A DNA stretch of 64,000 nucleotides, from NCBI RefSeq assembly GCF_001632805.1, contig NZ_CP007220.1:2046001-2110000 (forward strand), given 5' to 3'. Shown in pieces: positions 27,957-34,461 of this stretch. The position numbers were made by a program, and so were the translations under genes. Each line of letters begins with the position of its first letter. The first letter of the stretch is position 1. The DNA comes from Mycobacteroides chelonae CCUG 47445 (GTDB taxonomy: Bacteria > Actinomycetota > Actinomycetes > Mycobacteriales > Mycobacteriaceae). The notes beneath the pieces were generated by a model. It had not been told where the DNA came from. It made no database searches and was given only the letters and a program-made list of their open reading frames with translations.

Positions 27957-29207
27957 ATGCAGTCATGGGCGTCGCCGCCAGTTCCTGAGCTCGACGGTCG
28001 TGGTCCGCAGCTGCGGCTGTACGACACCGCCGATCGTCAGGTGCGGCCGGTGACGCCATCGTCCGGTCCGGGTTCCAGTGCGACCATGTACGTGTGTGGC
28101 ATCACGCCCTATGACGCCACTCATCTGGGTCACGCCGCAACGTATCTCACGTTCGACCTGATCTACCGGCAATGGCTCGACGCGGGCCTGGATGTGCATT
28201 ACGTACAAAACGTCACCGATATCGACGATCCGCTCTTCGAACGTGCCGACCGGGACGGCATCGATTGGCGCGAGCTGGGGGACCGGGAAACCGACTTGTT
28301 CCGGGGCGACATGACCGCGCTGCGGGTGCTGGCACCCCGGGAGTATGTGCGCGCCACCGAGTCGATTGCCTGCATCATCGAACTCGTCGAGAAGATGCTG
28401 GCTTCGGGCGCCGCATATGTCGCGGACGATCCCGAGTATCCGGACGTCTACTTCCGGGTCGACGCTACCGAGCAGTTCGGCTATGAGTCGGGATACGACA
28501 TCGAGACCATGTCGCGGTTGTTCGCCGAACGCGGCGGGGATCCGGACCGGCCCGGCAAGGCCAACGAACTTGACGCTCTGCTCTGGCGCGCGGCACGGCC
28601 GGGAGAGCCGAGCTGGGAGGCTTCGTTTGGATCGGGCCGTCCGGGCTGGCATGTCGAGTGCTCGGCGATCGTGCTGCGCGAGCTCGGTGCCGGTATCGAC
28701 ATCCAGGGCGGCGGCAGCGATCTGATTTTCCCGCACCACGAATACAGTGCCGCGCACGCTGAAGCCGTTACGGCGCAACGCCGTTTTGCGCGACACTATG
28801 TGCACGCCGGGATGATCGGCTGGGACGGACACAAGATGTCCAAGAGCCGGGGGAACCTGGTGAAGGTTTCTGTGCTGACCGCCGAGGGCGTGGATCCGGC
28901 GGCCATCAGGCTCGGGTTGTTGGCCGGCCACTATCGCGCCGACCGGTCCTGGAGTGATGCCGTGCTCTCCGACGCGCAGGCCCGGTTGGCCCGCTGGCGC
29001 CACGCGGTGGCACTGCCCGCCGCGCCGAGCGCCCGCGATGTGGTGTCTCGAGTGCGGCGTTATCTCGCCGATGATCTCGATACGCCGAAAGCAATTGCTG
29101 CACTGGACAACTGGGTGACCGACGCGTTGGCCTACGGTGGACATGATGCTGCGGCCGGCGCGCACGTGGGTCATGCGGTGGATGCCCTGCTGGGAGTGCA
29201 GCTGTAG
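27957..29207 (+). CDS. mshC: Cysteine:1-D-myo-inosityl 2-amino-2-deoxy-alpha-D-glucopyranoside ligase MshC
   Basis: ATP-dependent ligase that joins cysteine to GlcN-Ins in mycothiol synthesis, evolved from cysteinyl-tRNA synthetase. The 416 residues show the zinc and HIGH-like region [17 protein letters not shown] near residue 44, then [13 protein letters not shown] and [13 protein letters not shown] (zinc ligands). The adenylation loop [13 protein letters not shown] is near 285. The short C-terminal part (no anticodon-binding domain of normal size) separates it from CysRS. ATG 27957 gives [12 protein letters not shown], like other mycobacterial MshC. Confidence 0.96.
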   Translation: MQSWASPPVPELDGRGPQLRLYDTADRQVRPVTPSSGPGSSATMYVCGITPYDATHLGHAATYLTFDLIYRQWLDAGLDVHYVQNVTDIDDPLFERADRDGIDWRELGDRETDLFRGDMTALRVLAPREYVRATESIACIIELVEKMLASGAAYVADDPEYPDVYFRVDATEQFGYESGYDIETMSRLFAERGGDPDRPGKANELDALLWRAARPGEPSWEASFGSGRPGWHVECSAIVLRELGAGIDIQGGGSDLIFPHHEYSAAHAEAVTAQRRFARHYVHAGMIGWDGHKMSKSRGNLVKVSVLTAEGVDPAAIRLGLLAGHYRADRSWSDAVLSDAQARLARWRHAVALPAAPSARDVVSRVRRYLADDLDTPKAIAALDNWVTDALAYGGHDAAAGAHVGHAVDALLGVQL

Positions 29208-29216
29208 CGTCGGGCC

Positions 29217-30098
29217 ATGGGTTCAACGCTGAACAATATCGCCGGCAAGACGGTCATGATCACCGGCGGCGCCGGCGGCATCGGGGTGGAAGTCGCACAC
29301 AGATTGCACGCCAAGGGTGCCAACCTTGTGCTCACCGATCTGGACGAGACCAAGCTTGCGGCAGTTGCCGACGATCTGGGCCGGGATCGAGTACTGGTGG
29401 CGGTGGCCGACGTGTGCGATCTGGCAGCGCTGGAAGGGGCCGTCGCCCAGGCGGTCGAGCGATTCGGCGGCATCGATGTGGTGCTGGCGAACGCGGGCCT
29501 GCTGACGTTCGGCTCGGTGCTGCAGGTGGACCCTGCGACCTTCAAGAAGCTGATCGATGTCAACGTGCTCGGGGTGTTTCACACGGTGCGCGCAGCCTTG
29601 CCCTCGGTGATCGAGCGGAAGGGGTATGTGCTCATCGTGTCGTCTCTGGCCGCCTATGCGGCGGCACCGGGGGTCACGGCATACAACGCCTCCAAGGCTG
29701 CGGTCGAACACTTCGCGAACGCGCTGCGTCTGGAGGTGGCGCATCGGGGCGTTGACGTGGGATCGGCACACATGTCGTGGATCGACACCTCGATGGTGAA
29801 CGACCAGAAGGCCAACCTGTCGGCGTTCTCGGAGATGCTGACCCGGCTGCCACCGCCATTGAGAACCGTTACGTCTGTCGAAGCGTGTGGCAAGGCCTTC
29901 GTCAAGGGCATCGAAAAACGGCGTCGACGGATTAACTGCCCCGGCTGGGTGGGGGTGACCCGCTGGCTCAAGCCGGTGTTGTCGACGTCGCTCGGCGAAT
30001 TGCCCATGCGGGGCATGATTCCGGAGATCCTGCCCCGTATGGACGCCGAGGTGGCCGCTGTGCAGCGTGCCGCCCGTGGTGAAACCGGCGAGGCCTGA
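29217..30098 (+). CDS. Short-chain dehydrogenase/reductase
   Basis: 293-residue classical SDR. The NAD(P)-binding TGGAGGIGVEVAHRL is near residue 18, NAG in VVLANAGLLTF near 92, the catalytic Ser in LIVSSLAAYAA near 140 and the YxxxK motif in YNASKAAVEHFANAL near 157. The C-terminus carries a basic stretch (EKRRRRINCPGWVGVTRWL) before a final helix. It starts nine bases after mshC and is probably co-transcribed. Its place matches Rv2129c. The substrate is unknown. Confidence 0.92.
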   Translation: MGSTLNNIAGKTVMITGGAGGIGVEVAHRLHAKGANLVLTDLDETKLAAVADDLGRDRVLVAVADVCDLAALEGAVAQAVERFGGIDVVLANAGLLTFGSVLQVDPATFKKLIDVNVLGVFHTVRAALPSVIERKGYVLIVSSLAAYAAAPGVTAYNASKAAVEHFANALRLEVAHRGVDVGSAHMSWIDTSMVNDQKANLSAFSEMLTRLPPPLRTVTSVEACGKAFVKGIEKRRRRINCPGWVGVTRWLKPVLSTSLGELPMRGMIPEILPRMDAEVAAVQRAARGETGEA

Positions 30099-30114
30099 CA
30101 CACGCACCCGGCTG

Positions 30115-30131
30115 ATACCCACTACGGGTAT
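30115..30131. promoter_or_regulatory. Copper-box palindrome (RicR/CsoR-type) upstream of the copper island
   Basis: ATACCC ACTAC GGGTAT is a perfect 17-base palindrome of six-base arms around five bases. It matches the TACCC-N5-GGTA motif described for the copper-responsive repressor RicR of M. tuberculosis. It lies 24 bases before the likely start of the first island gene. No ricR or csoR gene is in the window, so the regulator would act in trans. A second copy with the same arms stands in the ATPase promoter (32271-32287). Confidence 0.75.
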
Positions 30132-30155
30132 GGGGTGTGGGTGTACGGTGAAGTG

Positions 30156-30584
30156 ATGGCACCCGGCGGTGAACGCGCAGCGCTGCGCGCGGGCTTGGGC
30201 ATGGCATTGGTGATGTTGCGGGCCCTGCTGATCATCGCGGTCGTGCTGGTGCCGGTGCTGAAGTGTCCCGTGGCACGGGACACGGCCGCTGGAACCACGG
30301 GCGCGTCGGTCGCATCTGTTCACCTCGCTGAGGTGCCGTATGCACTCGCTTCTCTGCCCGGTGCCGAGGATCATCACGATTGCTACCCGCTGCCCGCGGT
30401 CATCGCGGCGGCGTCCGGCGTGTTCTCGGGGTGGGTCATCGCGCTCACGGTCGTGGCGTTCGTGGCACTCGCGGTGTACGCGATGTGGCGCCCAACGGCG
30501 CACGGTCCGCCGCGGGGGCAGCCCCATTTGTTGTTGCGTGACGGCATTGATCGTCTTATGCATTTTTGCGTGGCGCGGCGCTGA
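30156..30584 (+). CDS. Small two-helix membrane protein, copper-island paralogue 1
   Basis: 142 residues from ATG 30156 (GTG 30135, 30141 and 30153 are open alternatives). A transmembrane helix (about 18-38) ends in PVLKCPVARDT. An extracytoplasmic loop with EDHHDCYPLP follows, then a second helix (about 90-110) and a cytoplasmic tail HGPPRGQP leading to the end GIDRLMHFCVARR. The layout and the end are shared with the gene at 31400, so the two are paralogues. The Cys and His residues facing outward could bind copper; that is inference, resting also on the box at 30115. I do not recognise a named family, although LpqS-like proteins should be compared. Confidence 0.72.
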   Translation: MAPGGERAALRAGLGMALVMLRALLIIAVVLVPVLKCPVARDTAAGTTGASVASVHLAEVPYALASLPGAEDHHDCYPLPAVIAAASGVFSGWVIALTVVAFVALAVYAMWRPTAHGPPRGQPHLLLRDGIDRLMHFCVARR

Positions 30585-30717
30585 GCGCTTTCTGTATCCC
30601 CGCCGGCGACCACCGCTAGCGTCCGAAAGCACGCCCCATCGCCTCGTGGGGGCGACGTGCTGGCATTTCGCCAATCATGCATGACTCCAACACCTTTCAG
30701 ATAAGGACACGATTATC

Positions 30718-31062
30718 GTGGCTACATCATCTTTGGCTGCGCCGCGCGCAGTTGCCGGTCGCCTCGGTGGATCGGCATTGGCGGCCGGGTTCGCCGCCAT
30801 CGCATTGGCAGTGCCTGCTTCCGCGGGTCCGACGCAACCCGGGCCGCAGGCGCCGGGTAACGCCCAGGCCCTGATTGCCGCATTGAAGCTCCGTGGAGAT
30901 CAGGTCATCATCAACCGCAGTGGGCCGCTCATGCCGCTGTCGCAATGCACCGCAACCTCGGTACGGGTCGGTCGGCACATTTACGACCAGGTGCCGCAGC
31001 GCAAGGGTCCGACAAAGCGCCAGCTGGCCTCCCACGTCATGTACGTGACCGTGCAGTGCTAG
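30718..31062 (+). CDS. Small secreted protein, copper-island family member A
   Basis: 114 residues with an exported N-terminus (ALAAGFAAIALAVPASAGPT, cleavage after ASA near residue 36). The mature protein of about 78 residues carries NAQALIAALKLRGDQVIIN, then PLSQCTATSVRVGR and the C-terminal YVTVQC. Two cysteines, one internal and one as the last residue, probably form a disulfide. The same layout recurs at 31071 and 31936, giving a three-member family within 1.5 kb. AAGGAC precedes GTG 30718. Function is unknown. The 133-base spacer 30585-30717 shows no gene. Confidence 0.75.
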   Translation: MATSSLAAPRAVAGRLGGSALAAGFAAIALAVPASAGPTQPGPQAPGNAQALIAALKLRGDQVIINRSGPLMPLSQCTATSVRVGRHIYDQVPQRKGPTKRQLASHVMYVTVQC

Positions 31063-31070
31063 GGAACATC

Positions 31071-31406
31071 GTGTACCGCAACATTTTTCCTTGTCGGTCC
31101 ATCCTGGCGGCAACAATCCTTGTGGCGGGGCTGGCAGTCGCCACATCTGCGGCCGCCTCGGCCGGTCCGGCGTCATCCGATGCGCTGCAGGTCATCACGC
31201 AGTTGCAACGCCAAGGTGACAAGGTCGTCGTCCGGCGCACGGGCGACAAACCGCTGCAGATGTGCGCCGTGACATCGGTGCGCGAAGGAGAGTCCCAGTA
31301 CTGGTGGACTCAGCCTCGCATCGCCGACCCCAACCGCGCGAAACGTGCCAACGGGGTAGGGACACAGCTGATATACCGCACCGTGTACGTCGACGTTCAA
31401 TGTTGA
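31071..31406 (+). CDS. Small secreted protein, copper-island family member B
   Basis: 111 residues beginning at GTG 31071, just after AGGGAAC, with a signal peptide (SILAATILVAGLAVATSAAA). The mature part aligns with member A: DALQVITQLQRQGDKVVVRR, PLQMCAVTSVREGE, and the end VYVDVQC. The internal Cys and the last-residue Cys are kept. It starts nine bases after member A stops, and the second membrane paralogue overlaps its end, so the four genes read as one operon. The longer open frame upstream runs through member A in another frame and is not used. Confidence 0.73.
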   Translation: MYRNIFPCRSILAATILVAGLAVATSAAASAGPASSDALQVITQLQRQGDKVVVRRTGDKPLQMCAVTSVREGESQYWWTQPRIADPNRAKRANGVGTQLIYRTVYVDVQC

Positions 31407-31819
31407 TCAGTTCCCGGATGCTGCGCACTGCGGTGGGCGTCGTTATGGCGGCGGTCCTTGTCGTGCTTGTGTTGCCGTGTGCGGCGATGCACCGCGACGT
31501 GAAGGCTGCGGCCATTTCGCTTCACCATGCTGTCGCGGCTAGGTCCTCTCAGCAGCTCACCGATGTTGCGGCCCGGCGGCATGATCACATCGGGCAGGCT
31601 CAGGCCTTCTTATGCACCTTCGTCGGCGAGGTCGTTACCGCAATGGCCATGCCCGCCGCGGCGCGTCTGCTGTGGTTGGTCGCGGCCGTGATCGTCGTCT
31701 GCGTGTTGGCCTCTGTGATCTGTCCACCGGTGACTCGGGGTCCGCCGCCACATACCGAAGCCGCAACAACAGTCAGCGGTCGCACCCTCATCCATCGCCT
31801 CTGCGTATTGCGGCGCTGA
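31400..31819 (+). CDS. Small two-helix membrane protein, copper-island paralogue 2
   Basis: 139 residues from ATG 31400, which overlaps the stop of member B by seven bases (ATG 31418 is an alternative). The first helix ends in VLPCAAMHRDV, followed by an outward loop with SLHHAV and RRHDHIGQAQAFLC. A second helix (about 88-108) leads to RGPPPH and the end GRTLIHRLCVLRR. The Cys after helix 1 with RD two to four residues later, the His-rich loop, the GPP and the C-V-x-R-R end match the 30156 protein. A role in copper handling is inferred from context. Confidence 0.7.
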   Translation: MLISSRMLRTAVGVVMAAVLVVLVLPCAAMHRDVKAAAISLHHAVAARSSQQLTDVAARRHDHIGQAQAFLCTFVGEVVTAMAMPAAARLLWLVAAVIVVCVLASVICPPVTRGPPPHTEAATTVSGRTLIHRLCVLRR

Positions 31820-31935
31820 TCCCGGCCGAGCCGGGTTTTCGCATGCGTCTACGCATCCGAGCTCTGGCCTGCAGCCAGCCATCAGTCACCTCCGTGCCTA
31901 CTCGGTGCGGCCTTACACATAGAGGTTCTTGTGCC

Positions 31936-32259
31936 ATGAACACCACTTTTTGCGGGCGTCTGCCCAAATTGACACTGATCGCGGCCGCCTTTGCGGCGGC
32001 GTTACTGGCGGCTCCGGCCGCCCAAGCCGGTCCGGGTGCGCTCGGCGACGCCCAACAAGTCATCGATGCTCTCAAGGCTCAGGGCAACAAGGTCATCGTC
32101 ACCAAGACGGGCAACAAGCCACTGTCGCAATGTGTGGCCACGCGGGTACGCAAAGATCTCGACGTCTTCGGCAACCCGCGTATCTACCCGAACATCTCGT
32201 CCGGGCCCACCAGGCGGGTATGGCTGTACAGCGTGTACCACGTCGATATCCAGTGCTAA
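31936..32259 (+). CDS. Small secreted protein, copper-island family member C
   Basis: 107 residues with a signal peptide (LTLIAAAFAAALLAAPAAQA, cleavage after AQA near residue 32). The mature part DAQQVIDALKAQGNKVIVTK, PLSQCVATRVRKDL and the end VYHVDIQC is closest to member A. ATG 31936 is chosen over the far upstream open frame because it gives the signal peptide; there is no strong ribosome-binding site. It lies 116 bases after the second membrane paralogue and just before the copper-box promoter of the ATPase gene. Confidence 0.75.
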   Translation: MNTTFCGRLPKLTLIAAAFAAALLAAPAAQAGPGALGDAQQVIDALKAQGNKVIVTKTGNKPLSQCVATRVRKDLDVFGNPRIYPNISSGPTRRVWLYSVYHVDIQC

Positions 32260-32263
32260 TCCC

Positions 32264-32292
32264 TTGACCTATACCCCTGGGGGGTATTTAAT
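32264..32292 (+). promoter_or_regulatory. ATPase promoter with embedded copper box
   Basis: TTGACC (32264-32269) and TTTAAT (32287-32292) form -35 and -10 elements 17 bases apart. The palindrome ATACCC CTGGG GGGTAT (32271-32287) fills the spacer exactly, so a bound repressor would block RNA polymerase. The arms equal those of the box at 30115. The ATPase ATG at 32299 is seven bases after the -10, which suggests a leaderless transcript. Confidence 0.78.
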
Positions 32293-32298
32293 CGGGGT

Positions 32299-34461
32299 AT
32301 GAGTTCGCATAGGGATCACCCTCACCATCCGTCGTCTCACGCGCCGGCCGCAACATGCGAATCGGACGTGCATGCTGCGCATGGCAGCATGCACGAACAT
32401 CACGGGCATCATGGCCAACCCGGGGAGCATGCGGATCACACCGGCCATCAGCACCATGACCATGGCGGTCATGGTGATCATGTCAGGCAGTTCCGCAGGT
32501 TGTTCTGGATCATGTTGGGGCTCTCGGTGCCGGTGGTCGCGTTCAACGACATGTTTGCGATGGTCATCGGCTACCAACTGCCCACCACCGGCTGGATCCC
32601 GTGGATATCGCCGGTTCTTGGCACCGTCATTTACTTCTGGGGCGGCAAGCCCTTCCTGACCGGGGCGGTCGCCGAGGTGCGCGGACGCAGACCGGGAATG
32701 ATGCTGTTGATCGGCCTGGCGATCACGGTGGCCTTTGTCGCATCGTGGGGCGCCAGTCTCGGCCTGATCGATCACCAGCTCAATTTCTGGTGGGAGCTGG
32801 CGCTTCTGGTGGTGATCATGCTGCTGGGGCACTGGATCGAGATGCGGTCGCTGGCGCAGACCACGTCGGCGCTCGACTCGCTGGCGGCGCTGCTGCCCGA
32901 TAGCGCCGAACGCGTCGAGGGGGATGCGGTGGTGCCCGTCGCGCCGGCCGATCTTCGGGTCGGTGACATCGTGGTCGTGCGTCCGGGTGGCTCGGTGCCC
33001 GCCGACGGCCGAATCACCGAGGGCAGTGCCCATCTGGACGAATCGATGGTGACAGGGGAGTCCCATCCGGTGCGCCGACAGATCGGCGATCAGGTAGTTG
33101 CCGGAACCGTGGCCACCGATTCGGGCCTGCGTGTGGAAGTCACGGCAGTCGGTGATGACACCACGCTGGCCGGGATCCAGCGGCTGGTCGCCGATGCGCA
33201 GGCCTCCAGCTCGCGCGCGCAACGGATCGCCGACACCGCTGCGGGATGGCTGTTCTGGTTCGCTCTGGGTGCTGCCGCGCTGACGGCCGTGGCTTGGACG
33301 ATCCTGGGGGAGCCCGATACCGCGGTGGTCCGCGTCATCACGGTGCTGGTGATCGCCTGCCCGCATGCGTTGGGTCTGGCCATTCCTCTGGTCGTCTCCA
33401 TCGCCACCGAGCGTGCGGCCCGGGGCGGGGTATTGGTGAAAGACCGCCTGGCCCTGGAGCAGATGCGCACCGTGGACGTCGTGCTGTTCGACAAGACCGG
33501 AACGCTGACCAAGGGTGCCCCCACCGTGACGGGTGTCGAACCTGCCGACGGACGCGATGCCGACACCGTGTTGGGGCTGGCGGCCGCGGCCGAGACCGAC
33601 AGTGAGCATCCACTGGCTCGCGCCATCGTGCAGGCCGCTCGCGGACGGGGACTGCCGATCGTTGCCGCGAGCGGCTTTTCCTCCGAGCCTGCGCTGGGGG
33701 TCACCGCGGACGTCGCAGGCGTGCAGGTCGCCGTCGGTGGCCCTGCTTTACTGAAAAGGCATGGTGCGCAAGAGCTACCGATCGCCGACAGATGGCGTAC
33801 CGAAGGTGCGATCATTCTGCATGTGCTGACCGACGGGCAGGTCGCCGGCGCGCTGCGCTTGGCCGATGACATCCGGCCGGAGTCCCGGGACACCGTCGAG
33901 GCGCTACACAGGCTGGGTGTATCGGTGGTGATGATCACCGGTGACGCACATGCCGTGGCCAACACGGTGGCCGCTGAGCTCGGCGTGGATCGGGTGTTCG
34001 CCGAGGTGCGGCCGGAGGACAAGGCGGCAGCGGTGGCGCAGTTGCAATCCGAAGGACACACCGTGGCGATGGTCGGTGACGGTGTCAATGACGCCCCCGC
34101 GCTCGCGCAAGCCGATGTGGGCATCGCGATCGGAGCGGGCACCGATGTTGCGATCGCCTCGGCAGGTGTCATCCTGGGCAGCTCGGATCCGCGCTCGGTG
34201 CTCTCGGTCATCGAGTTGTCGCGAGCGGCCTACCGAAGGATGAAGCAGAACCTTTGGTGGGCAGCCGGATACAACCTGATCTCGGTTCCGTTGGCGGCGG
34301 GTGTGCTCGCGCCGATCGGATTCGTGCTTCCCATGAGCGTTGGGGCCATTCTGATGTCGGCATCCACCGTGGTCGTCGCGCTCAACGCACAGTTGCTGCG
34401 CCGCTTGGATCTTCGTCCGGAACAATCCGTGCGGCGCATCCTTACCGCACCTGGGCGGTGA
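32299..34461 (+). CDS. Histidine-rich CopB-type heavy-metal P1B-ATPase
   Basis: 720-residue ATP-driven metal exporter of the plasma membrane. There is no CxxC metal-binding domain at the N-terminus. Instead the first 61 residues hold 20 histidines (HEHHGHHGQ, GHQHHDHGGHGDH). The core has the actuator motif VTGESHPV near 252, the metal-site helix motif ACPHALGL near 353 (CPH, typical of CopB-like copper ATPases; CopA has CPC), the phosphorylation site FDKTGTLTKG near 396 and the hinge VGDGVNDAPAL near 592. About eight membrane helices are visible. The copper box in its promoter supports copper as substrate. Its last 20 bases overlap the convergent mbtD-like gene. Confidence 0.9.
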   Translation: MSSHRDHPHHPSSHAPAATCESDVHAAHGSMHEHHGHHGQPGEHADHTGHQHHDHGGHGDHVRQFRRLFWIMLGLSVPVVAFNDMFAMVIGYQLPTTGWIPWISPVLGTVIYFWGGKPFLTGAVAEVRGRRPGMMLLIGLAITVAFVASWGASLGLIDHQLNFWWELALLVVIMLLGHWIEMRSLAQTTSALDSLAALLPDSAERVEGDAVVPVAPADLRVGDIVVVRPGGSVPADGRITEGSAHLDESMVTGESHPVRRQIGDQVVAGTVATDSGLRVEVTAVGDDTTLAGIQRLVADAQASSSRAQRIADTAAGWLFWFALGAAALTAVAWTILGEPDTAVVRVITVLVIACPHALGLAIPLVVSIATERAARGGVLVKDRLALEQMRTVDVVLFDKTGTLTKGAPTVTGVEPADGRDADTVLGLAAAAETDSEHPLARAIVQAARGRGLPIVAASGFSSEPALGVTADVAGVQVAVGGPALLKRHGAQELPIADRWRTEGAIILHVLTDGQVAGALRLADDIRPESRDTVEALHRLGVSVVMITGDAHAVANTVAAELGVDRVFAEVRPEDKAAAVAQLQSEGHTVAMVGDGVNDAPALAQADVGIAIGAGTDVAIASAGVILGSSDPRSVLSVIELSRAAYRRMKQNLWWAAGYNLISVPLAAGVLAPIGFVLPMSVGAILMSASTVVVALNAQLLRRLDLRPEQSVRRILTAPGR

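Noticed and set aside
31612..31935. Upstream extension of secreted protein C
   Set aside because: It overlaps the membrane-paralogue gene in another frame. ATG 31936 gives a clean signal peptide matching the two paralogues.
33090..34211. Minus-strand open frame of 373 codons inside the copper ATPase gene
   Set aside because: Ser/Thr/Ala-rich antisense product without motifs; the + strand has all P-type ATPase signatures.
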